Assembly: GCA_035651655.1 (NCBI GenBank)
Contig: DASRFG010000015.1
Span: 44,882-108,881 of the forward strand
Direction: 5' to 3'
From: Terriglobales bacterium
GTDB lineage: Bacteria > Acidobacteriota > Terriglobia > Terriglobales > Acidobacteriaceae
Length of the DNA stretch: 64,000 bases
Of this stretch, positions 42,617 through 52,318 are shown piece after piece. Position 1 is the stretch's first letter; every line of letters starts with the position of its first letter. Under the pieces are notes generated by a model. That model was not told the DNA's origin. It ran no database searches and worked only from the letters and a program-made list of their open reading frames with translations. Position numbers and translations under genes: made by a program.

Positions 42617-44278
42617 TTATCTGCCTGGCGCCACGAGTTCGGGTTCCGGTTGGGCGACTTCTTTTGCTGCGTGCGAGGTTCTGGCGAGCATCCGTGCCGC
42701 GTTTTGCCGCCAGGTGTGACGTGCGATGGCCGCTTCTCTCGCGTCGTTTCCCAGTCGCCGGCGAAGCGCTGGGTCTCGCGCCAGCAACTGAATGGCGGCG
42801 ACTAGTTCCTTAACATCGGCCGGCGGGACCAGCCATGCAGTCTCATCGTGCGTGAGAACGGTCGCCAACTGGTCCAGTCGGCTGGCAGCAATGGCTTTTC
42901 CCATTGCCATGTACTCGAAAAGTTTGGTCGGAGAGCCGAAGAACGGGGTGCCGTCCGTCATCGGCACATGGGGGGAGACCAGAATGTCGGCAGCATCCAG
43001 ATAGGCTCGAACCCGGTCGTGTGTCACGATCCCTGTAAATATGACCTGGCCGGATTGTTCCCATTTTGCAAGAGCCGCGCGGATGTCCTGCAGCAGTCCA
43101 CCGGAGCCAATCAGCAAAAAACGCAGAGGCACTGCCGTCCCATCTTGCAGAAGTTCCTTGATTGCCTCTTGTAGAACAGCAATGCCGTGCCACGGACCGA
43201 AGGTGCCGACGAAGGCACCTACCACTTCCTCCGGGGAGATCCCCAGTTCCTGGCGCAACTCCTTACCCCCACAATTGGGATGGAAAAAGTCCGGATCTAC
43301 GGCATTAGGATTTACCAGAATGCGGTCCGCAGGAATGCCACGCTTTATCAGGCCGTCGCGTAACGGTTCCGAGACCACCACAATCAGGGCGGAGCAGGCG
43401 AGGGTTACCTCCTCACACAATCGCAACCAAGTGCGGAAACGCGTCGGATCCCAGTGCTTCGCCATTTCCAATTCGGAGGCATTGTATTCAAGCACCAGAG
43501 GCACTCCGATCAACCACGACAGGGCCGCTCCACCAATCATGAACCTGCCATGACGCTGGTACAGCAGCCGCGGCTTCACTCCAGATAAGTGGCGCCGCAC
43601 TTCGCGTGCGAAGCGCAAGCCGTATGTCAGCATCAAGGCTTCCCATACCACAAAGAACTTTCGCTTGCTTGGGACACGCACCTGGGAAAACTGCTCTGCG
43701 GGGAGAGATACTGCGGAGAAGATATCACAAGTGGCGTCGTTCGCAGCCAGCCCTCGCAAGACCCCCCGAATGTGACTCATCGCGCCCCCGGCGAAGGAAT
43801 TCTCCCGCGGATAAGGAAACAAGTAGGCGACATCCAGTGAAACTTCACGCGACGAGAACTGCTGCGGCCTGGCGAGAACTCGCCATAGGTTCAGTCCAAA
43901 CCAAAAGGACAGAAAAACAAACAAGTCGGCCATGGCGCTGATCGCGGCTTTAGGAAACATCCACAGCCAATCGCGGCGCCGATAGACGCTCAGGTGTCCA
44001 CGTTCGTCAACCGTGACCGTTTCTTTACAGTGGTGAAGCAAGCCCGACCACTGCACCAGCTGTAATTGCATGCAGTCGTCAATGGAGTCGAAAAACACCA
44101 CCAGAGCACGTCCGCGAAGAGAACGAAGGGCGCGCACCTGCCCCTTCCAGCCGCCATCTCTGAGTTCGCGGTGCGACAACTCCATCACCGTTGCCCCCGG
44201 ATAACGCTGTTCAACGAAGGCGCGACCCTTGCCTGGATCACCTGTCCAGACGTGCAAGTAGACGGTTTCGGCGCTCAT
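42617..44278 (-). CDS. Family 4 glycosyltransferase with an extra N-terminal domain
   Basis: A 553-residue protein. The C-terminal 400 residues are GT-B/GT4: a donor domain with NPNAVDPDFF, VGTFGPWHGI, FLLIGSGG and the sugar-nucleotide motif GSPTKLFEYMAMGKAI (E-x-x-MAMGK). The first about 130 residues are an additional alpha/beta domain (VYLHVWTGDPG, VVFFDSIDD), followed by a probable membrane-associated segment (AAISAMADLFVFLSFWFGL, near 118-136). That front part is not a standard GT4 element and is unassigned; it may dock the enzyme to the membrane or to a partner. It transfers a sugar to the lipid-linked repeat unit. It sits 18 nt upstream of wzx. Confidence 0.85.
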   Translation of the reverse strand: MSAETVYLHVWTGDPGKGRAFVEQRYPGATVMELSHRELRDGGWKGQVRALRSLRGRALVVFFDSIDDCMQLQLVQWSGLLHHCKETVTVDERGHLSVYRRRDWLWMFPKAAISAMADLFVFLSFWFGLNLWRVLARPQQFSSREVSLDVAYLFPYPRENSFAGGAMSHIRGVLRGLAANDATCDIFSAVSLPAEQFSQVRVPSKRKFFVVWEALMLTYGLRFAREVRRHLSGVKPRLLYQRHGRFMIGGAALSWLIGVPLVLEYNASELEMAKHWDPTRFRTWLRLCEEVTLACSALIVVVSEPLRDGLIKRGIPADRILVNPNAVDPDFFHPNCGGKELRQELGISPEEVVGAFVGTFGPWHGIAVLQEAIKELLQDGTAVPLRFLLIGSGGLLQDIRAALAKWEQSGQVIFTGIVTHDRVRAYLDAADILVSPHVPMTDGTPFFGSPTKLFEYMAMGKAIAASRLDQLATVLTHDETAWLVPPADVKELVAAIQLLARDPALRRRLGNDAREAAIARHTWRQNAARMLARTSHAAKEVAQPEPELVAPGR

Positions 44279-44326
44279 GTCCTGACTTGTAATGGCGGTT
44301 CTACTTTCTTTTTAAAATCGGCTCGA

Positions 44327-45544
44327 TTAACTCAAGTATTGCCGCTTGACCCGGGCAAGGGCGCGGAGCATCCACGACTGTCCCCAACGAATGTAGGGTG
44401 TGCGATCAGTCCAAAATCGGTGGATCTGGTAACAAAACGTTCCATTCGGGTTGCGCATGTGATCAAGGGTCCAGCTGGCAATTCGGAGTGCGCGTTCCCG
44501 TGCATCGCGATCGAGGCCGGCGAAATCACAGAACGTCAGCATGGCCTGCGAACAGCAATGCACATCAATGGGATACAGCGCATTATGAAAGTATTTCGGT
44601 GCGCCGTCGGCGGTAAAGAACGTGTTCACGTAGTAGCGATAGCCTCGCCTGAGCGACGCCTCGAAACTGCAATCACCGGTGCTGTTCTGGTAGGAAAGCA
44701 ACGCTCCCAGGTTGTAACCCGTATGGAAGCTATCTATCCAACCCTGGGCACGGCCGGCGCCATACGCCCACGAACCATCGGCGCGCTGTTGATCTGCAAG
44801 GTAGTGCATGATGCGACGAGCCACTCCCAGGTATTCAGGATCACGTTTAGAGATTGCGACCCTGGCCAGGAGCGACCCAACCAAGGCGCTGCTGTTGTAG
44901 ATAACAGTGCGATCTGCGGGAGTGTAACTAAGGCACAGGTTTGTGGGTGTGTCCACAGAACGGTTCAGCTTGGTGACCAACAAGTGCGTGGCCGAGAGAG
45001 CCATCTCTCTGGCTTCGAGGTCATGGAACTGTTCGGCCATATCAAGCAGCGCGGTGGCGCAAAAATAGGTGGCAATGGAGTTCGGGCTAAAAGCCGGTAA
45101 GCGTGTTCCCCGCAGCGAAACGTAATCCCAGTCATAACCCCAGCAAAATTCGCTCTCCCCAGGGCTACGCAGGGCCTGCAGCGCCCTTTTCATTGACTGT
45201 GCTTCGCTCGTGGTGGATTGCCCACATGCCGCAAGATCGCAGTAGGCGGAGAGAATCAGTCCTAGTGCCTTTGGGTTCCGGCTGGGAGGAACTCGTAGCA
45301 AATGACGCAGACGGAGCCCCCCGAATCGCTTTGCCGACTGAATCAATAATGTTGCAAACGGCTGCCGGCGTGCCCAATCGCCTGACAACAGCGGCGAATT
45401 CAAAATGTCATAAGGTTCATAGCCTGCATAATTACAGGCCTTCAACCAGGCAACCAGTTCACCGATACTTCTAGTGATTTCACTGGCAGTGCCGGTTTCT
45501 ACCTTTGGCTCGATCTCTAGCAGCAATGTGGAAGACAAACTCAT
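44327..45544 (-). CDS. Alpha-helical toroid protein of an EPS locus (VpsJ-like)
   Basis: A 405-residue cytosolic protein with repeating helical pairs (about 120-390), each containing Trp/Tyr- and Gly-rich turns such as GSWAYG, DSFHTGYNLG and DVHCCSQAMLTF. This is the pattern of an (alpha/alpha)6 toroid, as in glycoside hydrolases, lyases and terpene cyclases. The family is often found between asparagine synthases and glycosyltransferases in EPS loci; database names for it (for example 'delta-aminolevulinic acid dehydratase') are doubtful. I recognise a likeness to VpsJ-type proteins but cannot assign a reaction. It begins 18 nt after the AsnB-like gene and shares its transcript. Confidence 0.65.
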   Translation of the reverse strand: MSLSSTLLLEIEPKVETGTASEITRSIGELVAWLKACNYAGYEPYDILNSPLLSGDWARRQPFATLLIQSAKRFGGLRLRHLLRVPPSRNPKALGLILSAYCDLAACGQSTTSEAQSMKRALQALRSPGESEFCWGYDWDYVSLRGTRLPAFSPNSIATYFCATALLDMAEQFHDLEAREMALSATHLLVTKLNRSVDTPTNLCLSYTPADRTVIYNSSALVGSLLARVAISKRDPEYLGVARRIMHYLADQQRADGSWAYGAGRAQGWIDSFHTGYNLGALLSYQNSTGDCSFEASLRRGYRYYVNTFFTADGAPKYFHNALYPIDVHCCSQAMLTFCDFAGLDRDARERALRIASWTLDHMRNPNGTFCYQIHRFWTDRTPYIRWGQSWMLRALARVKRQYLS

Positions 45545-45562
45545 GGTGTAATCAGTTCTGGC

Positions 45563-47530
45563 CTATACGAACATGCTTTCCATCGGCTTGGAGGATGTCT
45601 GATCAACAAATGTCTCTTGCCATAGCTCGAGGCTGAGCAATGCCCAGAGCTGCATGGTGTAATCACGCTTTCCGGAATTGTTCATCTCGATAAAGTTGGA
45701 GATCACTGCCGGATTAAACAGGCCTCTACGGCGTACGCGCTCCGGGGACAGCAGGTCGCCGACCATCTCCCGCAATTCATTTCGCAGCCAAGAACGCGCC
45801 GGCAATCCAAATCCAGCCTTGCGGCGGCGGAGCACGGCTTTGGGAAGGCGTCCTTTCATTGCTTTCCGCAGAATATGTTTTTGCGTGAGACCCTTGATCT
45901 TCATCGTCGGAGGAACACGACCCATGAAATCTACGATCTCATTGTCGAGAAAAGGCACTCTCACTTCCAAAGAACAGGCCATGCTGAGGCGATCGGAGTA
46001 GCAAAGATTGAACTCCGCCAGGAAAGTCTTGGCATCCACATAGAGCATTTGGTTGAGGAAGTCCTGGCCAGCAGCGGCGTCAAAATAATCGGAGAAGGTG
46101 CTGCCGAGTCGCAGGCCGGCACTATCAGCTCGGAGTTCCGGCGTGACCAGAGCGTGCATTTCCTGCTCTGTAAAGTAAGAGCGCAGAGCGGTATATTGCT
46201 CTCTGGGCTGTAACTCCGAGGTACGCAGGAGCCGGTCGGCGTAGCGAGAAGCCGCGAGCACAAATCCCGGTTGTACTCCAGGGATTGAGGCTTTCTTCGA
46301 CCCTAAGCTCGCCAGACTGGATCTTAGACCGCGACGGGCAAACGCGGGAATAAGCCTGAGCCATTTGCTTAAGCGGTCTCCCAGGTGGACGCGGTACCCG
46401 CCGAAGATTTCATCCGCTCCCTGGCCGCTCAGCAAAACGGTGACATCGGGTCTTGCTTCGCGGCAAATCAGATAAGTGGCAATGGCGGCGTGGTCCGCGA
46501 TTAAATCATCGAGATGCCAGATGACGCGCGGCAACAGATTAATGACATCCGGCTGGACCACAAGCTCATGAAACTCGGCGTCAAAGTGGTTGGCTACCAG
46601 TCGAGCGTAGCGGGCATCCTCTGTGCACTGCTCCAGTTGGGCGTGCTGTTCCTGAAAGCCGATGCTGTAGCAGCGTAGACGAGCGCCGTGGAATTGAGCG
46701 GCGGCAGCCACCAAGGTGCTGGAATCGAGCCCACCACTTAAGAAAAACCCTACCGGAACGTCACTTATCAGCTGGCGCTTTGTGGCAGACCCGATAATTT
46801 CGGCAAGACGTTCAGCAAGCTCAGACTCTGATTCTTTGTAATAGTCTCCCGCTGCCAGGTCCCAGTAAGGTTCTAGAGTGATTTCTCCCTTCCGCCACGT
46901 CAAAATGTGCGCGGGAGGCAGTTTGGACACGCCCTCGAAAAGAGTGTTCGGGCTGGGAACATAGGAAAACGTCAGATATTGCTGCAGTGACCAGAGATCC
47001 AAACCAGGCTTTATCTCAGGGCACGCCAGCAGTGCCTTAATCTCCGAACCAAAATAGAGCCGCTCACCGCGCTGAACATAATAGAGCGGCTTTATTCCCA
47101 TCCGGTCGCGGAAAATGAACAGGGTCTTTGTCTTGGTATCCCAAATGGCAAAGGCAAACATGCCATTCAGATGTTTCACCATTTCCTTGCCGTACTTTTC
47201 GTAAAGGTGAACCAGAACTTCGGTATCGCTGTGCGAGCGGAAGTGGTGGCCGTCAGAAATCAGCTCTGCGCGTAATTCCTGAAAGTTATAGATTTCCCCG
47301 TTGTAGGCCACCCATACGGAGCGATCCTCATTGCACATCGGCTGATGGCCGGACGCGCTGAGGTCAATGATGCTAAGGCGATTGTTGCCCAAAGCAACGC
47401 GATCTCCTGCCGAGAGACCGTCCGACGTGTAGGTCCCGGAATCGTTCGGTCCACGATAGCGGATCCGGTCGAGCATCTCTCTTAGGAGAGGTTCATCGGC
47501 AACACCCGCCATTCCTGCAATGCCACACAT
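45563..47530 (-). CDS. asnB: Glutamine-dependent asparagine synthase-like amidotransferase, copy 1
   Basis: A 655-residue enzyme. The N-terminal glutaminase domain starts MCGIAGMAG, so Cys2 becomes the N-terminal nucleophile. Its NGEIYNFQELR motif is intact, and the ATP-pyrophosphatase loop SGGLDSSTLVAA lies near residue 263. A C-terminal substrate domain follows. In EPS loci, such enzymes are thought to amidate uronic-acid residues or precursors instead of making free asparagine. Two different copies in one operon (the other at 50363) suggest two amidation targets or one for each step. It lies 22 nt after the glycosyltransferase gene at 47553. Confidence 0.9.
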   Translation of the reverse strand: MCGIAGMAGVADEPLLREMLDRIRYRGPNDSGTYTSDGLSAGDRVALGNNRLSIIDLSASGHQPMCNEDRSVWVAYNGEIYNFQELRAELISDGHHFRSHSDTEVLVHLYEKYGKEMVKHLNGMFAFAIWDTKTKTLFIFRDRMGIKPLYYVQRGERLYFGSEIKALLACPEIKPGLDLWSLQQYLTFSYVPSPNTLFEGVSKLPPAHILTWRKGEITLEPYWDLAAGDYYKESESELAERLAEIIGSATKRQLISDVPVGFFLSGGLDSSTLVAAAAQFHGARLRCYSIGFQEQHAQLEQCTEDARYARLVANHFDAEFHELVVQPDVINLLPRVIWHLDDLIADHAAIATYLICREARPDVTVLLSGQGADEIFGGYRVHLGDRLSKWLRLIPAFARRGLRSSLASLGSKKASIPGVQPGFVLAASRYADRLLRTSELQPREQYTALRSYFTEQEMHALVTPELRADSAGLRLGSTFSDYFDAAAGQDFLNQMLYVDAKTFLAEFNLCYSDRLSMACSLEVRVPFLDNEIVDFMGRVPPTMKIKGLTQKHILRKAMKGRLPKAVLRRRKAGFGLPARSWLRNELREMVGDLLSPERVRRRGLFNPAVISNFIEMNNSGKRDYTMQLWALLSLELWQETFVDQTSSKPMESMFV

Positions 47531-47552
47531 TCTTGTTTGAGGCTCCTAGCTT

Positions 47553-48821
47553 TTATCGGACTTGTTCTTGCGCTGAAACCATCCTCGAGGAGGGAGCTGC
47601 AGCGGTTACGGCGGCCACGTGGTTGACAGATTGTTCTGACCAATCGGTTCGAGGCGACTGCAAGAGCGAGCGAACCATTTCTCCAACCTGCCTTGAGCGC
47701 ACGTCCCAGGTGCAATCGCGGACCGTGGACTGCCGCAGTTGGCGGTCACTTTGCGAGTCGTTGCCAAGAGCGTCCTCGACCGCGGCTATAAATTCCTGGG
47801 TAGTGCGATAAATACGCACGCCTGGGGTGTTCAGATATTCGTACAGCGGTGAGATGACCACTGGCTTTCCGGTTGCCAGGTATTCCCGAACCTTAATAGC
47901 GCTTCCGTAATTGGTAAATTGGTTGTCTTGCCTCCACGGCAGGACAAATACGTCAACCGGACGGATATACTTCGGCAACTCGGAATAGGATTTCTTCCCA
48001 AGAAAATGAACGTTGGGATGAGAGATGTTGACCAGATTTGATTTACTCCCGATCAACGCCCAGTGCCATTCAGGCCGAAGCCGCGCCAGTTCCTCGATGA
48101 GTTCGGTATCCATAACAAAATCCATGTATCCGAAATACCCGAGGAGCGGATGCGACAAGTTGGCAATGTCTTCAGCGGCTTCCGCGGGGGGTTCCGCGAA
48201 ACGGTCGAAATCCACCGCCTGCTCCAGAAAATACCGATGAGGCACCTCCGCTTCTTGAAAGAGCTTCCGTCCTGAATACATCACCACGGCGGCCTTTTCT
48301 TTCAATCGGCGGTCCATCTCGCGGACAATGCTGGGCGCTAGGGCGCTGTCTTCGGCGGCATCGTATTTATCTGAAACCTGATACAAAACCAATTTCGCTC
48401 CCAAGTGATCAACAACATCCGCCGCGGCCGGGATGGCCACCCAGACCACCGGCCGATGTATTCCACACAGCAGCATCACCAGCCGCAGTTGCAGTATCAG
48501 AAGCCAACGATTGAGGGCCCGTAAGGGTCGCCACCCATAAAGCGGAATAGAAATCGGACTAAATACGTACAGTCCCTCAGGCGCCTTCCGAAGCCAACGG
48601 AGATAGCTCTTAAGCTTGCGACGGACCTTAAGAAAAAAATCCGGATTCGAAATAGCCGGCGGCCCCATGGTAATGGAATTCACAAACAGGACTTTGTTCT
48701 GCCTGGCCAGACGCTTGCAGATGTGGTTCTTCGAATGGGGATGGTGATACCACCAGTCTTCCCCGGCGAAACAGATGACGGACTCTCCGGCAATCCCGTA
48801 TTCCGGCTCAGCTTTAATCAC
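47553..48821 (-). CDS. GT-B glycosyltransferase (family 4-like)
   Basis: A 422-residue cytosolic/peripheral glycosyltransferase. The N-terminal half has ICFAGEDWWYHHPHSKNHI and a hydrophobic patch (LNRWLLILQLRLVMLLCG, about 108-125). The C-terminal half has LGYFGYMDF, HWALIGSKSN and the donor-site motif AIKVREYLATGKPVV (K-x-x-EYLA-x-GKPV). This N-terminal pattern resembles TuaH-type transferases. It would add one sugar to the lipid-linked intermediate. The start abuts the polymerase gene's end by one base (48822), so translation is probably coupled. Donor and acceptor are unknown. Confidence 0.85.
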   Translation of the reverse strand: MIKAEPEYGIAGESVICFAGEDWWYHHPHSKNHICKRLARQNKVLFVNSITMGPPAISNPDFFLKVRRKLKSYLRWLRKAPEGLYVFSPISIPLYGWRPLRALNRWLLILQLRLVMLLCGIHRPVVWVAIPAAADVVDHLGAKLVLYQVSDKYDAAEDSALAPSIVREMDRRLKEKAAVVMYSGRKLFQEAEVPHRYFLEQAVDFDRFAEPPAEAAEDIANLSHPLLGYFGYMDFVMDTELIEELARLRPEWHWALIGSKSNLVNISHPNVHFLGKKSYSELPKYIRPVDVFVLPWRQDNQFTNYGSAIKVREYLATGKPVVISPLYEYLNTPGVRIYRTTQEFIAAVEDALGNDSQSDRQLRQSTVRDCTWDVRSRQVGEMVRSLLQSPRTDWSEQSVNHVAAVTAAAPSSRMVSAQEQVR

Positions 48822-48822
48822 T

Positions 48823-50352
48823 TCAGTAATTCTCCGTAACCAGCGGTTGTTTCCTGCGGAATGCGGGTGCGTTTTGCAGTGAATTGCGCCTCAGTTGCCC
48901 CTCGGTACGGAACCTGGGCTCATAGTGAGCAATCGGCAAGGGTTCAGTAATGGCATGCTTGTATATCAAAGCGACACAGAACATGAACCACATATTCAGG
49001 TCCGAATAATAGCCCGCGGTCAAAGTGAGACCGCTGATCCAGTAACACAGAAATATGTACAGCAAGTATCGCCAAGCTTGGAGAGATGCGGGCGTCCTGC
49101 GCTGGCGGAGCTGATAAAAAGCCCGCAAGAAAAGCACTTGCGCCACCAGGTAGGGGATAAAGCCAAACAGTCCAGTTTCCGCCAGGACCGAGGCCAGGTT
49201 ATTGTGTGCTGAATTGACAGAATCGGTTTGCCTGAATGAGGCGCGCGGAACCTCGACAACCGCGGTGAGGAAGTTGCCCAAACCGACCCCATTGATCGGA
49301 TGGCGCATAAAAAGGTCGAGGGTCTGCTTCTGTTGCGCCAGTCGCGCGTAGAGGTTATCGGGTCCTTTAACGCGAGACTCGTACCATTGCGGATCAAACT
49401 CCTTAATTGCCAGCACGCCTAGAAACAGAGAGAACAAGGCTGCCGCAGTGGCAAGGCGACGTCCAAAACCGCGGCGGAAATAGAGTTCGAGCAGGAGCAG
49501 AACGATCACTGTAATGACCATGGAGCGGAACATCGGCATGACGGCGGAAGCGAATGCACAAGCTACGCCAGCGACGTGCAAAAACCGTTGCATTCTCGAC
49601 AAGGGCTTATCCATTGCCGATCTTATGAAAAACAGAAGGCACAATGTAATCAGCCCAATCAAACCCATGGCATCATTGGTCTGAAATGGACCATTCACAC
49701 GGGCAAACCCGCCGGTCTGTTCGGGCGAGAAGAAGACGGCAGCAGGTAGCTCCAGAAAGTCCTGTCCGGTGATCAGCTCTGCCGCGCCGATCGCCGCAAC
49801 ATAAATCGCCATCACGCAGACAACCGCATGCAGAACCGGCAACCAGCGCCGCACATCGAAATTTTTAATCACATACCAGGCCAGCAGACCGGGAAAAATG
49901 AAACTATCAAAGACCATCTTCGAGGCACCCAGAGGGTTGGCCATCAGGCGAAGAGAGCACACCGCGGCTAGCAAAAAGAAGAACCAGGCAGTTCCTGCGC
50001 GGCGCAGACTGAGTGGCAAGGTGGTGGACGACTTAACACCCATGACCGTGCCCACAATCAGTAGCCCTACTATGAAACGATCGAAGCTGAAAATTGTCTT
50101 CTCTTCCCTGGGGAAAGAAAGAAAGTAATAGCCCAGCGGAAAAACCAGCACCCACAACGGCAAAAGCCAGTCCAACCTTCCGAAGACGGCGCTGGCGGCA
50201 AAGAACAACACGACCCCGCAAGCGAGCGCCACGGCGACGGCCGTGGCAACCGCCATCTTACCCACTAGCAGGACAGCGATCAGCCCCAACAACCCCAGGG
50301 CAATCGCAATCTTTAAGTAAGTTCTTTCGGACTGATCAACGAGGGTATGCAC
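48823..50352 (-). CDS. O-antigen ligase/polymerase family membrane protein (Wzy-like)
   Basis: A 509-residue protein with about 11-12 membrane segments and the Wzy_C signature in the large periplasmic loop (HPINGVGLGNFLTAVVEV, then SAHNNLASVLAETGLFGF, residues about 350-400), where a conserved His/Asn pair follows the loop. In an operon with Wzx, a polyprenyl glycosylphosphotransferase, BY-kinase and Wza-like channel, polymerisation of the repeat unit is the likely task. The same family also includes O-antigen ligases, which cannot be told apart by sequence alone. Its start lies 10 nt after the second AsnB-like gene. Confidence 0.85.
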   Translation of the reverse strand: MHTLVDQSERTYLKIAIALGLLGLIAVLLVGKMAVATAVAVALACGVVLFFAASAVFGRLDWLLPLWVLVFPLGYYFLSFPREEKTIFSFDRFIVGLLIVGTVMGVKSSTTLPLSLRRAGTAWFFFLLAAVCSLRLMANPLGASKMVFDSFIFPGLLAWYVIKNFDVRRWLPVLHAVVCVMAIYVAAIGAAELITGQDFLELPAAVFFSPEQTGGFARVNGPFQTNDAMGLIGLITLCLLFFIRSAMDKPLSRMQRFLHVAGVACAFASAVMPMFRSMVITVIVLLLLELYFRRGFGRRLATAAALFSLFLGVLAIKEFDPQWYESRVKGPDNLYARLAQQKQTLDLFMRHPINGVGLGNFLTAVVEVPRASFRQTDSVNSAHNNLASVLAETGLFGFIPYLVAQVLFLRAFYQLRQRRTPASLQAWRYLLYIFLCYWISGLTLTAGYYSDLNMWFMFCVALIYKHAITEPLPIAHYEPRFRTEGQLRRNSLQNAPAFRRKQPLVTENY

Positions 50353-50362
50353 AATTCTTTAC

Positions 50363-52318
50363 TTAGCGAGGCAATACGGCTGTCTGGGGAAACTGCGGGG
50401 CAATTCCGGTAGGAACTTCCTCAATGTACTGCTTCCACCACAAGGCGAAATTCAGCAGGTACCAGGCGTGCGGACCACCGTGATTAGTGTCTAAGATCCG
50501 GCGCACTGCCTGAGGATCCAGAAAATCCGTGTGCTTGCAAAAATCGGCGAGTTCGCGACGCATGTAGTTGCCCAGTTTGTCTTCGAACCATTCGTAGACA
50601 GGGACTCCAAAGCCCTGCTTCTTACGATCGATCAATTCGTCGGGGATCACCCCGCGCACAGCTTTCTTAAGAATGTGCTTTAGTTCGCCGTTGCGAGTCT
50701 TCACTGCTTCGGGAATGCTCATCGCCAGCTCAACAAACTTATGATCCAGGAAAGGAACTCGGCCTTCCAGGCTCACGCCCATACTCATCTTGTCCACGCG
50801 CATCAAGAGGAGTTCAGGGAGGCGGAGGTTCAGGTCCATGTAACTCATCCAGTTCAGATGAGAGGGCTCCCAGGCTTTCTCTTCAAACCGGGCTCTGAGT
50901 GGCCGCAAGGGCTCCCATGAGGTTAGGCCGGAGAGGTTTTTGCGCAGCCTCGGCGAGAGTAGCTGTTGCTTGCGACTCTCAGTAAAGGCCTCGGCGCCAC
51001 CCCAGAATATCGGCGTGCCGGTTGCGCCGCGACGGAGCAATTCGTACGCATAAGTGTCTTTACGACCGGAAACGGCAGCGGCGAGCAGGGCTGCCTTTTT
51101 GAATGCGCGCGGTACGGGCCAGTCATTATATTGCTGGAGCTTGAGAAAACTCTTCCAACGCGGGTAGCCCCAGAACAGCTCATCCGAACCTTCGCCAACT
51201 TGGCAGACGATAACTCCATGCTCGCGGGCAAGTTTGGAAACGTAGTAAACCGGGACGCACACCGGATCAGCAATCGGCTCATCCTGCAGATGAACCATCA
51301 AAGGAAGGAAATCCAGCAAGTCATCCTGAGTGAGTACGCGCTCATAGTGTTCGGTGTGAGCCGTATCAGCCATCTTGCGGGCAAAGTGCAGTTCGTTCTG
51401 ATAGCTGTCATATTCTCCGTCGTAGCCGATGGAGAAGGTCCTAACCGGACCGCCCTCACCCTCAGAGAAAAGAGCCACGTTAGTGCTGGAGTCGATTCCG
51501 CCAGAGAGAAAAACTCCCACTGGAACGTCGCTGATTTTGCGCAGCTGAACGGCGGTGCGCAACTCTGCCAGCAGACGCTCGGCAATCTCTTCCTCTGACA
51601 CATTGGTCAGAGGTTCTGTGTGGTCCAACACGTCCCAGTAACGACGTTCTTCCATCGTGCCGTTCTGGTCAATCCGTAACCAACTGCCGCTGGGCAGCTT
51701 GCGAATTCCGCTAAACAGAGTCTGGGGGGCCGGGGTAGTTAGAAAAGAGAGGTAGTGGTAGAACGCTTCTTCGTCCACGGACCGCTGCTGGTCAGGGTCC
51801 TGCAACAAGGCTTTGATTTCCGAGGCGAAGGTGATGCGGCCGTGATGGACGCTGTAGCAAAGGGGCTTGATTCCTATGCGGTCGCGGATGAGCCAGAGCT
51901 GCCGTTTGCGTTCATCCCAGAGCGCGATTGCGAACATGCCGCGGAAGCGATGAATGCAATCTATTCCCCACTGTTCGAAGGCGTGCAGAATGACTTCGGT
52001 ATCGGAGTGGTCCGTCTTCCAGGAATGACCTCCGATGCTTTCCAGTTCTCGGCGAATCTCGGCGTGGTTGTAGATTTCGCCGTTGAAGATCACCCACAAA
52101 GAGCGGTCTTCGTTGCACATGGGCTGCGCGGCAGTATTGGAAAGGTCAATAATTGACAGACGACGATGACCGAGGCCCATCTGGCGATCGGGGGAAATAT
52201 ACAATCCGGCACCGTCTGGCCCGCGGTGCGACATGACGTCGCGCATGCGCTCCAGGTACTGCTCCGAAACCCGGAACGCACTATTTTTAAACGACAGTGC
52301 TCCTACGATTCCGCACAT
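50363..52318 (-). CDS. asnB: Glutamine-dependent asparagine synthase-like amidotransferase, copy 2
   Basis: A 651-residue enzyme, same layout as copy 1: MCGIVGALS with nucleophile Cys2, FNGEIYNHAEIRR, and the PP-loop SGGIDSSTNVALF near residue 266. The C-terminal domain has the LPELLLMRVDKMSMG and EGRVPFLDHKFVELA motifs of the family. It differs from copy 1 across the synthetase domain, so the two are old paralogues, not a recent duplicate. Its start abuts the stop of the hexapeptide acyltransferase gene. Amidation of a carboxylated sugar (for example ManNAc3NAcA) is a plausible role. Confidence 0.9.
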   Translation of the reverse strand: MCGIVGALSFKNSAFRVSEQYLERMRDVMSHRGPDGAGLYISPDRQMGLGHRRLSIIDLSNTAAQPMCNEDRSLWVIFNGEIYNHAEIRRELESIGGHSWKTDHSDTEVILHAFEQWGIDCIHRFRGMFAIALWDERKRQLWLIRDRIGIKPLCYSVHHGRITFASEIKALLQDPDQQRSVDEEAFYHYLSFLTTPAPQTLFSGIRKLPSGSWLRIDQNGTMEERRYWDVLDHTEPLTNVSEEEIAERLLAELRTAVQLRKISDVPVGVFLSGGIDSSTNVALFSEGEGGPVRTFSIGYDGEYDSYQNELHFARKMADTAHTEHYERVLTQDDLLDFLPLMVHLQDEPIADPVCVPVYYVSKLAREHGVIVCQVGEGSDELFWGYPRWKSFLKLQQYNDWPVPRAFKKAALLAAAVSGRKDTYAYELLRRGATGTPIFWGGAEAFTESRKQQLLSPRLRKNLSGLTSWEPLRPLRARFEEKAWEPSHLNWMSYMDLNLRLPELLLMRVDKMSMGVSLEGRVPFLDHKFVELAMSIPEAVKTRNGELKHILKKAVRGVIPDELIDRKKQGFGVPVYEWFEDKLGNYMRRELADFCKHTDFLDPQAVRRILDTNHGGPHAWYLLNFALWWKQYIEEVPTGIAPQFPQTAVLPR

